This document shows positions 7,393 through 16,311 of a stretch of DNA of 57,216 bases, piece after piece (positions within the stretch are counted from its first letter, which is position 1; every line of letters begins with the position of its first letter). The stretch covers positions 1 to 57,216 of the forward strand of contig JAHBZL010000034.1 in NCBI GenBank assembly GCA_019635485.1, read 5' to 3'. A program made the position numbers and the translations under genes. The notes under the pieces were generated by a model. The model saw only the letters and a list, made by a program, of their open reading frames with translations, did not search any database and was not told the origin of the DNA. Origin of the DNA: Piscinibacter sp. GTDB taxonomy: Bacteria > Pseudomonadota > Gammaproteobacteria > Burkholderiales > Burkholderiaceae_C.

Positions 7393-8037
7393 TCAACCGC
7401 GCGCCAGCACGACGTGGGTGGCGAGCGGCGTCGGCACGTGGCGCGTGCAGCGGAAGCCCAGCGCGGGCAGGTCGATGCCGTGCAGCAGGTGCTCGCCCTG
7501 GCCGAGCAGCACCGGGGACACGGCCAGGTGCATCTCGTCGATCAGGCCGGCCCGCAGGCCCTCGCGGATCGTCGCGACGCCGCCACCCATCCGCACGTCG
7601 CGCCCGCCGGCCGCCGCGCGGGCGCGCTCCAGCGCAGCGGGCAGGCCGTCGGTGACGAAATGGAAGGTCGTGCCACCGGCCATCGCCAGCGGCGGCCGCG
7701 CATGGTGCGTGAGCACGAACACCGGCACGTGGTAGGGCGGCTCCTCGCCCCACCAGCCGCGCCACGATTCGTCCGGCCAGGGGCCGCGCACCGGCCCGAA
7801 CATGTTGCGGCCGAGGATCCAGGCGCCGACGTTGTCGAAGCCGCGCTGCGCCAGCTCGTCGTCGACGCCGGTGGAGCCGCCCTCCATGCCGAACAGGCGG
7901 CGGAAGGTGCGGGTTGCGAATGCCCATTCGTGCAGCGCCTTGCCGCCGATGCCGAGCGGGTTGTCGAGGTCCTGCGCGGGACCGGCGCCGTAGCCGTCCA
8001 GCGAGATCGAGAAGGATTCGACCCGCAGCCGGCTCAT
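7393..8037 (-). CDS. RibD C-terminal/dihydrofolate-reductase-like protein
   Basis: 214 residues, starting MSRLRVESFSISLDGYGAGP, with AWILGRNMFGP, the strand-loop TTFHFVTDG, the glycine-rich RDVRMGGGVATIREGLRAGL and IDEMHLAVSPVLLGQGEHLL. This is the pattern of the stand-alone dihydrofolate reductase family (RibD C-terminal domain), NADPH-binding reductases of mostly unknown substrate. It is full length for the group. No riboflavin genes are nearby, so a riboflavin role is unlikely. Confidence 0.82.
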   Translation of the reverse strand: MSRLRVESFSISLDGYGAGPAQDLDNPLGIGGKALHEWAFATRTFRRLFGMEGGSTGVDDELAQRGFDNVGAWILGRNMFGPVRGPWPDESWRGWWGEEPPYHVPVFVLTHHARPPLAMAGGTTFHFVTDGLPAALERARAAAGGRDVRMGGGVATIREGLRAGLIDEMHLAVSPVLLGQGEHLLHGIDLPALGFRCTRHVPTPLATHVVLARG

Positions 8038-8187
8038 GACTGGCCCTCCGCCAACCCGGGGCGGTGGAGGGTCTTGCGCGCTGGTTTCATCGGGCGGTCC
8101 TTTCGATTCGGGGCGAGTGGTCCCGGCACGACGATCGGCAAGCCCGGAAATCGACAGGCCCGTGGGCCCGTGACACCCGGGCCGCCG

Positions 8188-9606
8188 TCACCAGCGCTTC
8201 ATCAGCCGCAGCAGGCCCCGCATCAGCGGGCGGTACGGCGGCAGGAACAGCGCCATGCCGTTCAGGCGCGCCTGGCGGAACACCGGGGTCAGCTTGCTGA
8301 ACGTGTCGAAGCCCCAGCGCCCATGGTAGTGCCCCATGCCGGAGGCGCCGACGCCGCCGAACGGCAGGCCGTCCTGCGCGATGTGCAGCAGCGTGTCGTT
8401 CACCGTCACGCCGCCGGCGGGGAGCGCACGCAGGGCCGCGTCGGTGCGCCGGCGGTCGCGATCGAACCAGTACAGCGCGAGCGGGCGTGGCCGGGCCTGC
8501 AGCGCGGCAATCACGTCCTCCAGCCGGTCGTACGGCAGCAGCGGCAGCAGCGGGCCGAAGATCTCCTGCTGCTGCACGCCGCAATCCGCCGGCGGCTCGA
8601 CCAGCAGCACCGGTGCGAGCCGGTGGCGCGCGTCGTCGCGTGGCGGGCCGTCGAACAGCGCCTCGACCGCGGTGCCGCGGGCGACGGCTTCGTCGACCAG
8701 CCCCGTCAGGCGCGTGTACTGGCGTTTATTGACGATGCTGCAGTAGTCCGGGTCCGCCAGGCCCTGTGGATGGCTGCGGCGCGCCAGGCGGCGCGCGGCC
8801 TCGACGAAGGCCGGCAGGCAGGCGCGCGGCAGCCAGACATGATCCGGCGCGATGCAGGTCTGGCCGGCGTTGAGCAGCTTGCCGGCCAGGATGCGCTGCA
8901 CCGCGTGCTCGAGCGGATAGCCCGGCGCGATCATCGCGGGCGACTTGCCGCCGAGCTCGAGCGTGACCGGGGTCAGGTGGGCGGCGGCCGCCGCCATCAC
9001 CTGCCGGCCCACGGCCGTGGAGCCGGTGAACAGCAGGTGGTCGAAGGGCAGGCTGCTGAACTGCGCTGCGACGTCCGGGCCGCCGGTCACGAGGCACAGT
9101 TCGTCCGGCGCGAAGACCTCGGCGACGAGCCGCTGCAGCAGCGCCGAGAACTGCGGCGTCGCCTCCGGCAGCTTGACCATGGCCCGGTTGCCGGCCGCCA
9201 GCGCGGCGGCCAGCGGACCCATGGCCAGGTACAGCGGGTAGTTCCACGGCACGATGATGCCGACCACGCCGAGCGGCCGCGGCAGCACCTGCGCGCGGGC
9301 CGGCAGGAACCACTTGCCGACCGCGGCGCGGCGCGGCGCCATCCAGCGGCGCCCGTGGCGCAGCGCCGACTTGAGCTCCTCGAGGCTGGGCCAGACCTCG
9401 GCCAGTTCGGTCTCGACCGCCGGGCGGCCGCCGAAGTCCGCATCGATGGCGGCCGCGATCACGGCTTCGTGCGTGCGCAGCAGATCCACCAGGCGGCGCA
9501 GCCGGTCGGCCCGCACCGCCCACGCCGGGCAGGGATCGGCCGCCCAGGCGGCGCGCTGAGCCTCGAAGGCGGGCGCCAGGCCCAGCGGCGCGTCCTGCGA
9601 TTTCAT
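8188..9606 (-). CDS. Aldehyde dehydrogenase, coniferyl-aldehyde dehydrogenase type
   Basis: 472 residues, full length for class-3-like aldehyde dehydrogenases. Motifs seen: VPWNYPLYLAMGPLAAALAA, TGSTAVGRQVM (NAD(P) site), VTLELGGKSP (general-base Glu), NAGQTCIAPDHV (catalytic Cys) and EIFGPLLPLLPY. The C-terminal RLNGMALFLPPYRPLMRGLLRL tail is typical of the CalB/coniferyl-aldehyde subgroup, which oxidises aromatic or medium-chain aldehydes to acids. It is a lone gene on the minus strand, so the physiological substrate is inferred only from the family. Confidence 0.85.
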   Translation of the reverse strand: MKSQDAPLGLAPAFEAQRAAWAADPCPAWAVRADRLRRLVDLLRTHEAVIAAAIDADFGGRPAVETELAEVWPSLEELKSALRHGRRWMAPRRAAVGKWFLPARAQVLPRPLGVVGIIVPWNYPLYLAMGPLAAALAAGNRAMVKLPEATPQFSALLQRLVAEVFAPDELCLVTGGPDVAAQFSSLPFDHLLFTGSTAVGRQVMAAAAAHLTPVTLELGGKSPAMIAPGYPLEHAVQRILAGKLLNAGQTCIAPDHVWLPRACLPAFVEAARRLARRSHPQGLADPDYCSIVNKRQYTRLTGLVDEAVARGTAVEALFDGPPRDDARHRLAPVLLVEPPADCGVQQQEIFGPLLPLLPYDRLEDVIAALQARPRPLALYWFDRDRRRTDAALRALPAGGVTVNDTLLHIAQDGLPFGGVGASGMGHYHGRWGFDTFSKLTPVFRQARLNGMALFLPPYRPLMRGLLRLMKRW

Positions 9607-9676
9607 GGGGTGATGCTAGGCCGGAAGGATTGCACGCGGTGGAGTGGCCGCCCCAATCACGGCGTGTAGGGAGTTC

Positions 9677-9703
9677 TCAAGTCCGGCGGCGCCGCTCCGA
9701 AAC
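9677..9703 (+). promoter_or_regulatory. Possible sigma-28-type promoter for the chemoreceptor gene
   Basis: TCAAGTCC (9677-9684), an 11-base spacer, then TCCGAAAC (9696-9703). Each half matches the flagellar consensus in five of eight positions, so it is weaker than the sites at 1410 and 3363, but the spacing is identical. It would start transcription about 50 bases before the ATG at 9763. Confidence 0.4.
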
Positions 9704-9762
9704 CACGGACAAGGTGCCGGCCGGGCTTCCGGTCGGCTTGGACATTCCATTTCCGATCCCTC

Positions 9763-11331
9763 ATGAACCTCAGTTTCAAACGCAAGATCAGTCTCATCGT
9801 CGGGTCGGCCGTCGTCGCCGTGCTGCTGCTGGCCGTCGTGGCCAGCCAGCAGGTGCGCACGCAGCTCGTCGACGGTCGCCGCGCGATGCTGGTGACCGCC
9901 GTGCAGTCGGCCGCGAACATCGCGGTGGCCTACCAGCAGCAGGCTGCCGCCGGCAAGCTGCCGGTCGAGGCCGCCCAGCAGGCTGCCCGCGAGGCGATCA
10001 AGGCCGCCCGCTATGGCGGCGCCGAAGGCAAGTCGGACTACTTCTACGTCTGGCGCATGGACGGTTACGGCGTGATGCACCCGCACAAGCCGGAGTGGGA
10101 CGGCCAGCCGATGCTCGGCAAGGTCAAGGACGGCAACGGCATCGACATCATCCAGGCACTGATCTCCGGCATCCGCGGTTCGTCCGACGGGCGCGCCTTC
10201 GTGCCGACCCTGTTCCCGCGTCCGGGCGAGAAGACGCCGGTGCCCAAGCTGCAGTACGTCGTCAAGATCGAGGGCTGGGACTGGATCGTCGGCTCCGGCC
10301 TGTACACCGACGACGTCGACGTGGCCGTGCGTTCGGCGATGTTCACCTTCGGCGCGCTGGCGCTGGGCGTGCTGCTGGCGATCGGCGGCATCGGCTTCGT
10401 CGTCGGCCGCAGCGTGCTGCGCCAGATCGGCGGCGACCCGGCCGAGGCCGTGCGGGCGACCAACGAAGTCGCGCAGGGCAACCTCGCGCTGCAACTGCCG
10501 CGCGCCGCGCCGGGCAGCGTGATGGACGGCATCGCGCGCATGGTCGAATCGCTGCGTACCGCGGTCTCGCAGGTGCGCGAGTCGACCGAGAGCATCACCA
10601 CCGCGTCCAGCGAGATCGCGGCCGGCAATGCCGACCTGTCGCAGCGTACCGAGCAGGCCGCCTCCAACCTGCAGCAGACCGCCAGCTCGATGGAACAGCT
10701 CAACGGCACGGTGCGCCAGACCGCGGAATCGGCCGGCACCGCGAACCAGCTGGCCGACACCGCCAAGAGCGTCGCCGCACGCGGCGGCCAGGTCGTCTCG
10801 CAAGTGGTCGCGACGATGGACGAGATCAACGCCGCGTCGAAGAAGATCGCCGACATCATCGGCGTGATCGACGGCATCGCGTTCCAGACCAACATCCTGG
10901 CGCTGAACGCCGCGGTCGAAGCGGCCCGCGCCGGCGAGCAGGGCCGCGGCTTCGCGGTGGTGGCCGGCGAGGTGCGCAGCCTCGCGCAGCGCAGCGCCAC
11001 GGCCGCCAAGGAGATCAAGGGCCTGATCGGCACCTCGGTCGACAAGGTCGACGCCGGCTCCAAGCTGGTCGTGCAGGCCGGCGCGTCGATGGACGAGATC
11101 GTCGCCAGCGTGCAACGCGTGTCCGGCATCATCGCCGAGATCACCGCCGCGACGCGCGAGCAGAGCCAGGGCATCGGCGAAGTCGGCAGCGCCGTCACGC
11201 AGCTCGACCAGGCCACGCAGCAGAACGCCGCGCTGGTCGAGGAATCGGCGGCGGCGGCCGAAAGCCTGAAGGGCCAGGCACTGCAACTCGCCGAGGCGAT
11301 GCGCCGCTTCCGCCTCGAGCCGACGGCCTGA
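9763..11331 (+). CDS. Methyl-accepting chemotaxis protein with single-Cache sensor
   Basis: 522 residues. First membrane helix at about 11-29; periplasmic single-Cache domain at about 40-185 with [20 protein letters not shown] and the closing [16 protein letters not shown]; second helix at about 190-212; HAMP; then the signalling hairpin with tip [20 protein letters not shown]. The methylation helices have the expected Gln/Glu-rich heptads ([15 protein letters not shown]). There is no C-terminal NWETF-type pentapeptide for CheR/CheB. Such Cache receptors often sense small carboxylates; the ligand here is unknown. Its promoter may be sigma-28 dependent. Confidence 0.93.
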   Translation: MNLSFKRKISLIVGSAVVAVLLLAVVASQQVRTQLVDGRRAMLVTAVQSAANIAVAYQQQAAAGKLPVEAAQQAAREAIKAARYGGAEGKSDYFYVWRMDGYGVMHPHKPEWDGQPMLGKVKDGNGIDIIQALISGIRGSSDGRAFVPTLFPRPGEKTPVPKLQYVVKIEGWDWIVGSGLYTDDVDVAVRSAMFTFGALALGVLLAIGGIGFVVGRSVLRQIGGDPAEAVRATNEVAQGNLALQLPRAAPGSVMDGIARMVESLRTAVSQVRESTESITTASSEIAAGNADLSQRTEQAASNLQQTASSMEQLNGTVRQTAESAGTANQLADTAKSVAARGGQVVSQVVATMDEINAASKKIADIIGVIDGIAFQTNILALNAAVEAARAGEQGRGFAVVAGEVRSLAQRSATAAKEIKGLIGTSVDKVDAGSKLVVQAGASMDEIVASVQRVSGIIAEITAATREQSQGIGEVGSAVTQLDQATQQNAALVEESAAAAESLKGQALQLAEAMRRFRLEPTA

Positions 11332-11352
11332 GGCCCGTTCCTTCCCGGGGCA

Positions 11353-11374
11353 CCGGCGGCGGCTGCGCCGCCGG
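11353..11374. terminator. Stem-loop between convergent genes
   Basis: CCGGCGGCG, loop GCTG, CGCCGCCGG: a perfect 9-bp stem between the ends of the chemoreceptor (+) and DUF3299 (-) genes. There is no T-run on either side, so it is at best a weak or Rho-assisted terminator. Confidence 0.4.
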
Positions 11375-11377
11375 GCC

Positions 11378-11935
11378 TCAGCGGGCCTTCTGCGCGGGCT
11401 TCTCGACGTAGGGCGTCACGGCCTCGGCCTCCATGCGGTAGCCGCTGACGCCCATGTAGCTGTCGCCGCGCTGCGCCTTCAGCGTGCCGTCGACCCAGAC
11501 CACGTCCATCGAGCGCAGCTTCACGCCGGCCTTCGGCAGCACGTGCACGATCTGGTTCGCCGGCGGCGGCGGCGTGTGGATGCAGGCGCCGAAGTACGGC
11601 ACCAGCAGGAACTCGGACAGGCCGGCCTGGCCTTCCTCCAGCGGCACGACATAGCCGGGCAGGCGCACCTTGCGCCCTTCGAGCGCGCCGTTCACCGGCG
11701 CGTTGTCCCAGACCTCGCGCATCTTCTTCAGCATCTGCTGCGCGCGCGGATCGGCATCGCCGAGCACGCCGAAGTTCATGCCCTTGAACTGCTTCAGCGG
11801 GTCCCAGTCGGCCGGCACCAGGTCGTCCCAGGTGAGCTCGGCATAGCCGGGGCGCGGCGCCGGCTTGTTGTCGGCCTGCGCGAAGCCGGTGGTGGCGGCC
11901 AGGGCCAGCAGCAGCGCGGCGATCAGTGTCTTCAT
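11378..11935 (-). CDS. DUF3299 periplasmic protein
   Basis: 185 residues: signal peptide 1-20 (cleavage after FAQA), then a DUF3299 domain with LTWDDLVPADW, VRLPGYVVPLE and the CIHTPPPPANQIVHV block in which Cys and His could bind metal. The family is a frequent partner of DUF2796 and ABC genes. It is the last gene of the minus-strand DUF2796-ATPase-permease-DUF3299 operon and starts three bases after the permease stop. From memory, the same set of families occurs in Vibrio zinc-regulated (Zrg) uptake loci, which suggests a part in metal handling; that is inference. Confidence 0.82.
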   Translation of the reverse strand: MKTLIAALLLALAATTGFAQADNKPAPRPGYAELTWDDLVPADWDPLKQFKGMNFGVLGDADPRAQQMLKKMREVWDNAPVNGALEGRKVRLPGYVVPLEEGQAGLSEFLLVPYFGACIHTPPPPANQIVHVLPKAGVKLRSMDVVWVDGTLKAQRGDSYMGVSGYRMEAEAVTPYVEKPAQKAR

Positions 11936-11938
11936 TCG

Positions 11939-13213
11939 TCAGGTCCTCGGTGACAGGCCGTCGGCCAGCGACAGCCGGTAGGCGCGCCAGCCCGGCACCA
12001 GGCTGGCCAGCACGCCGGCGGCGAGCACCGCGCCGAGCAGGCCGGCCTGGGTGGCCGTCGGCGCCGCGACCCGCAGCGCCACCCCGTACTGTGCCTGCAC
12101 CCAGGGTCCGAGCGCGGCGCTCAGGATCCAGCTGGCCAGCAGTCCCAGCGCCAGCCCGGCCAGCGTGACCAGCGTGCCCTCGGCAGCCAGCAGCAGCAGC
12201 ACGTGGCGCGGACCGGCGCCGACGGCGCGCAGCAATGCCAGCTCGCGGCGCCGCTCGTTGAGCCCGGCCAGCACCGTCGCCACCAGCCCGGCCAGGCTGA
12301 CGAGGGCCACCAGAGCGGCCAGCAGCAGCAGCGCGCGCTCGCCGGCGCCGACGACGGTCCACAGCTCGTCGAGCGCCACGCCGGGCAGCACCGCCATCAG
12401 CGGCTCGCCTTCGTACTCGTTGACGAAGCGCTGCACCGCGAACACCGCCGCGCGGCCCTTCAGGCCGACCAGCGCGGCGGTGACCTGGCGCGGCTGCAGG
12501 TCGAACTTGCGCGCCTGTTCGGCGGGAATCGCCAGCCCCTTGATCGGGGCGCCGCCCGACCAGTCGAGGTGGATCGCCTCCAGCGCCTTCAGGTCGATGT
12601 GCACGGTGCGGTCGACCGGCGTGCCGGTCGGCGCGAGGATGCCGACCACCGTGAAGGGCTTGTCGCCGTGTTCGGCGCCGAGCACGCCCCCGGCGCCGTG
12701 GCTGAGCACGAGGCGGCTGCCGAGCCGGTGGTCCAGGCGCCGCGCGACCTCGGCGCCGAGCACCGCACCGTACAGGCCGTCGAGATCGCCGGCGAAGGCC
12801 GCGCCCTGGGCCAGCCGCAGCGGCTGGCGCTCGCCGTAGCGGAAGCGCTCGAAGAACGCCGGCGTGGTGCCCAGCACCGGAAAGCCGCGGTGCGAATCGC
12901 CCAGCGACAGCGGCACGACCCAGGCGACGGCGCGATGCTGCGCGATCGCCTCCAGGCTGGCGGTGCGGATGTTGTTGCTGGCGCCGCCGAGGTGGAACAC
13001 CGCGTACAGCATCAGCTGCACGGCGCCGGTGCGCGCACCGACCACCAGGTCGGTGCCGCTGACGGCGCGCGAGAAGTTCTCGCGCACGTCGGTGCGCACG
13101 CGCTCGACCGACAGCAGCAGCAGCGTCGCCAGCGCGATCGACGCGACGACGAGCGCGAGCGTGCCGCGCCGGTTCCAGGCGCTCGCGCGCGCCAGCGCGA
13201 GCAGCCCGGTCAC
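11939..13213 (-). CDS. ABC transporter permease, FtsX/MacB type
   Basis: 424 residues from the GTG at 13213, which overlaps the ATPase stop (GTGA). One N-terminal membrane helix (residues 17-35), a large periplasmic domain (about 40-290) containing VVGARTGAVQLMLYAVFHLGG, then three C-terminal helices with the FtsX-family block LNERRRELALLRAVGAGPRH. Proteins of this type act mechanically or in lipoprotein/substrate handling rather than as classic importers. With the ATPase, DUF2796 and DUF3299 partners it most resembles the Zrg-type system. Confidence 0.85.
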   Translation of the reverse strand: MTGLLALARASAWNRRGTLALVVASIALATLLLLSVERVRTDVRENFSRAVSGTDLVVGARTGAVQLMLYAVFHLGGASNNIRTASLEAIAQHRAVAWVVPLSLGDSHRGFPVLGTTPAFFERFRYGERQPLRLAQGAAFAGDLDGLYGAVLGAEVARRLDHRLGSRLVLSHGAGGVLGAEHGDKPFTVVGILAPTGTPVDRTVHIDLKALEAIHLDWSGGAPIKGLAIPAEQARKFDLQPRQVTAALVGLKGRAAVFAVQRFVNEYEGEPLMAVLPGVALDELWTVVGAGERALLLLAALVALVSLAGLVATVLAGLNERRRELALLRAVGAGPRHVLLLLAAEGTLVTLAGLALGLLASWILSAALGPWVQAQYGVALRVAAPTATQAGLLGAVLAAGVLASLVPGWRAYRLSLADGLSPRT

Positions 13214-13908
13214 GACGGCGCCCCGTTCAGCGCCGGCAGCGCGAGCACGCGGTCGAAGTGCGCCGCGAGCCGCTCGTCGTGGCTGACGAACACCAGCGTG
13301 CTGCCGGCGGCATGGCACTCGGCGCGCAGCAGGTCCATGAAGCCGTCGCGCAGCGCAGCGTCCAGCGCGGAGGTCGGCTCGTCGGCGATCAGCACGCCGG
13401 GGCGGCCGATCAGCGCTCGCGCTGCGGCGACGCGCTGCTGCTGCCCGACCGACAGCTCGCGCGCGGCGCGCGGCCAGAGCGCCGCGTCGATGCCGACGCG
13501 CTCGAGCAGCGCACGCGCCTGCCCGGCCGGCGTGCCGCCCGCGTGCGCGGCCTGCGCAGCGCGGGCGCGCGAGAAGCGGCAGCCGAGCAGCACGTTGTCG
13601 AGCACCGACAGCCACGGCAGCAGGTTGAACTGCTGGAACAGCACGCCGAGCTGCTCGGCGCGGAACGCGTCGCGCCGCGCCGCCGACAGCGACGCCCAGT
13701 CGGTGCCGAGCACCGCGAGCCGGCCCGCGCGCGGCAGCAGCACGCCGGCCAGCAGCGCGAGCAGCGTGCTCTTGCCGCAGCCGCTCGGGCCGTGCAGGAA
13801 CAGCCGTTCGCCGCGCGCCACCACGAGGCGCTCGATCGCCAGGCTGTCGGCGCCCGCGCGCGGCCAGCGGAAGCGCAGCCCGTCGAGCTCGATCGCGGCG
13901 TCGCTCAC
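13210..13908 (-). CDS. ABC transporter ATP-binding protein (LolD/MacB-like)
   Basis: 232 residues with Walker A GPSGCGKST, Q-loop VLFQQFNLLPWLSV, signature LSVGQQQRVAAARAL, Walker B VLIADEPTSALD and the switch His in VFVSHDERL. The sequence groups with the LolD/MacB ATPases that pair with FtsX-like permeases. It overlaps DUF2796 upstream (ATG of this gene inside the DUF2796 stop region) and the permease downstream by four bases each, so the three are translationally coupled. Confidence 0.9.
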   Translation of the reverse strand: MSDAAIELDGLRFRWPRAGADSLAIERLVVARGERLFLHGPSGCGKSTLLALLAGVLLPRAGRLAVLGTDWASLSAARRDAFRAEQLGVLFQQFNLLPWLSVLDNVLLGCRFSRARAAQAAHAGGTPAGQARALLERVGIDAALWPRAARELSVGQQQRVAAARALIGRPGVLIADEPTSALDAALRDGFMDLLRAECHAAGSTLVFVSHDERLAAHFDRVLALPALNGAPS

Positions 13909-14456
13909 AGCGGAAGGCGCGTGGCGGGACGCTTCAGCGCCAGCCCCGACTGGCGTGCCGCCGTGGCGGCCTGCACGTCCAGCCGCTGCAGGCGCGGGAA
14001 GGCGGCGAACAGCCCGTGCTCCAGCTGCGCCGGGGCGCGCTCGCAGGTGAACTCGTAGCTCGCGTCGAGGTCGGCATGGTCGCCGGCCGCGGCCGCCGCG
14101 GCGCCGAGCTTCAGGGCCGCGCTCTCGATCGCCACGGCCGTGCTGCGGCAGGCGGCCGCGGCGTCGAAGCGGAACAGCGTGGCGGCGTCGCGCAGCCGCG
14201 CCAGGGCCGCCTCGGCGGTGCGCTGTTCGGCCGCACTGCGCGGGGCGCGCTCGAAGCCGAGCAGGTTGTCCAGCGGGGTTTCCAGCGCGATGCTGACCTG
14301 CCGCCCGTCGACCGCCACGTCGAGCCGCGCAACGCCGTGCTCGTGCGCGTGGCCGGCCGCGGCCGCCCAGGCCGGCAGCGCGGCCAGCAGCAGACCTGCG
14401 AGCGTGTGTGCCAGGTCGCGCCGGGGCGGGGCAGAACGAAGCGCCTCAGGAAGCAT
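13905..14456 (-). CDS. DUF2796 periplasmic metal-binding protein (ZrgA-like)
   Basis: 183 residues. A signal peptide (about 15-34, RDLAHTLAGLLLAALPAWA) is followed by GHAHEHG, a His-rich N-terminus, then the DUF2796 core VARLDVAVDGRQVSIALETP, LDNLLGFERAP and ASYEFTCERAPAQLEHGLF. The family includes ZrgA, a zinc-uptake accessory. It heads an operon with ABC ATPase, FtsX-type permease and DUF3299. The start at 14456 lies inside the end of the upstream KefB/C-like gene (11-base overlap), so the operon may be reached by read-through from it. No clear Zur box was seen. Confidence 0.82.
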   Translation of the reverse strand: MLPEALRSAPPRRDLAHTLAGLLLAALPAWAAAAGHAHEHGVARLDVAVDGRQVSIALETPLDNLLGFERAPRSAAEQRTAEAALARLRDAATLFRFDAAAACRSTAVAIESAALKLGAAAAAAGDHADLDASYEFTCERAPAQLEHGLFAAFPRLQRLDVQAATAARQSGLALKRPATRLPL

Positions 14457-16311
14457 CGGCTTCCGATCCGGGGGCGTCGGCTTCGTTCCCCGCCGGGACT
14501 GCCCAGCCGGCGCGGCCGGTGCGGCGGCGCGCCGCCTCGCGCTCGCGCGCGAACTGCTCCTCCAGCTGCTGGCGGCCCTGCTTGGCGATCGCGATCAGCT
14601 TGGCCTCGTCGCCGTGGTGCGGGCGCATCGCCTCCACGAGCTCGAGGTTGTGGCGGCGGAAGCGCCAGGCCATCGTGCGCGCCTGGTGCGGCTGGAAGCC
14701 GAGCCGCTCGAGCACGCTGCGCGCACTCATCAGCGCCGAATCGAGCGTCTCGCGCTCGACCCACTCGATGCCGAGGTTGCGCAGCTCGTAATAGTGCGTG
14801 ACGTTGCGGGCGCGGGCGACGATGGCGAGCTGCGGAAAATGCTCGCGCGCCAGCCGCGCGACCTCGATGCTCTGGTCGACGTCGTCGATCGCCAGCACCA
14901 GCACCCGGGCGCGCGCCGCCCCGGCCGTGCGCAGCAGGTCCAGCCGCGTCGCGTCGCCGTAGAACACCGGCCAGCCGAAGCGCCGCACGCCCTCGACCTG
15001 CTCGGCGTCGTGCTCCAGCACGGTGGCGGCGATGCCGTTCGCGTACAGCAGGCGGCCGACGATCTGCCCGTAGCGGCCGAAGCCGGCGATGATCACCGGC
15101 GCCTCCTGCGGCTCGTTCAGCTCCTCCAGCGCCGGGCCGTGCGGCCGGCCGGCCAGGCGGCGGGCCCAGTAGCGGTCCGACAGCAGCAGCACCAGCGGCG
15201 TCAGCAGCATCGAGATCGCCACCGCGGCGGTCAGTCGCGAGGAGGTCGGCGCGTCGATCGCACCGGCGCCGGCCGCGGCCTGGAACACGACGAAGCCGAA
15301 CTCGCCGCCCTGCATCAGCAGGATCAGGAACGCCGGCCGCTCGGCGGCGGGCACCGGCATGGCACGGCCCATCGCCCACAGCACGACCGCCTTCAGCAGC
15401 AGGAAGCCGGCGACGAGGCCGGCGATCGCCAGCGGCTGTGCCAGCACGACGGCGAAGTCGATGCCCATGCCGACGGCGATGAAGAACAGGCCCAGCAGCA
15501 GGCCCTTGAAGGGTTCGATGTCCGTCTCGAGCTGGCGCCGGTACTCGCTCTCGGCGAGCAGCACGCCGGCCAGGAAGGCGCCCAGCGCCATCGACAGGCC
15601 GACCCACTGCATCAGCGCGGCGGTGGCCACCACCAGCAGCAGCGAGGCGGCCGTGAAGATCTCCGGCGTGTCGCTGCGGGCGATCCAGCGCAGCGCCGGG
15701 CGCAGCAGCAGCCGCCCGCCGAGCACGATGGACGCCACCACCGCGGCCGCCTTGGCCGCGCCCCACCAGCCGTCGCCGCCGCCATGCGGGGCCGCAGCTG
15801 CCAGCAGCGGCACGAAGGCGAGGATGGGGATCGCCGCCACGTCCTGCAGCAGCATCACGCCGAGCACGCTCTGGCCCGAGCTGGTCGCCATCAGGTTGCG
15901 CTCGGCCAGCACGTTCAGGCCGATCGCGGTGGACGACATCGCGAGCCCGAGCGCCGCGACCAGCGCGACGCGCCAGTCGATGCCGAGCAGCACCGCCACG
16001 CCGGTCATCGCAGCCGCCGAGCCCACCAGCTGCACGCTGCCCCAGCCGAACACCGCGTAGCGCATGGCCCACAGCCGGCGCGGTTCCAGCTCGAGGCCGA
16101 CCAGGAACAGCATCAGCACGACACCGAACTCGGCGAAGTGCAGCATGGCCTGCGCGTCGGTCACCAGGCCGAGCCCCCAGGGGCCGATCAGGATGCCGGC
16201 GCCGAGGTAGCCGATGATCGAGCCGAGCCCGAGCGCCTTGGCCAGCGGCACCGCCAGCACCGCGGCGGCGAGGTACACGAGCCCGGAAGTAAGCCAGGAA
16301 CCGTGGTCCAT
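14446..16311 (-). CDS. Glutathione-regulated potassium/proton antiporter, KefB/KefC family
   Basis: 621 residues. About 12 membrane segments (residues 6-385) of the CPA2 monovalent cation:proton antiporter type (SIIGYLGAGILIGPWGLGLV, LFLVGLELEPRRLW, IGLNVLAERNLMATSSGQSV), then a RCK/TrkA-N domain with the Rossmann motif GFGRYGQIVGRLL at about 405. Kef systems release potassium and acidify the cytoplasm under electrophile stress, gated by glutathione adducts. The ATG overlaps the stop of the KefF-like gene (ATGA). KefB and KefC cannot be told apart here. Confidence 0.88.
   Translation of the reverse strand: MDHGSWLTSGLVYLAAAVLAVPLAKALGLGSIIGYLGAGILIGPWGLGLVTDAQAMLHFAEFGVVLMLFLVGLELEPRRLWAMRYAVFGWGSVQLVGSAAAMTGVAVLLGIDWRVALVAALGLAMSSTAIGLNVLAERNLMATSSGQSVLGVMLLQDVAAIPILAFVPLLAAAAPHGGGDGWWGAAKAAAVVASIVLGGRLLLRPALRWIARSDTPEIFTAASLLLVVATAALMQWVGLSMALGAFLAGVLLAESEYRRQLETDIEPFKGLLLGLFFIAVGMGIDFAVVLAQPLAIAGLVAGFLLLKAVVLWAMGRAMPVPAAERPAFLILLMQGGEFGFVVFQAAAGAGAIDAPTSSRLTAAVAISMLLTPLVLLLSDRYWARRLAGRPHGPALEELNEPQEAPVIIAGFGRYGQIVGRLLYANGIAATVLEHDAEQVEGVRRFGWPVFYGDATRLDLLRTAGAARARVLVLAIDDVDQSIEVARLAREHFPQLAIVARARNVTHYYELRNLGIEWVERETLDSALMSARSVLERLGFQPHQARTMAWRFRRHNLELVEAMRPHHGDEAKLIAIAKQGRQQLEEQFAREREAARRRTGRAGWAVPAGNEADAPGSEADAS

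Noticed and set aside
7204-9669. Long plus-strand open frame of about 820 codons over the SRPBCC, RibD-like and aldehyde dehydrogenase genes
   Set aside because: It is antisense to three genes with clear family motifs. It reads as Arg/Gln/Ala-rich low-complexity sequence typical of GC-rich shadow frames.
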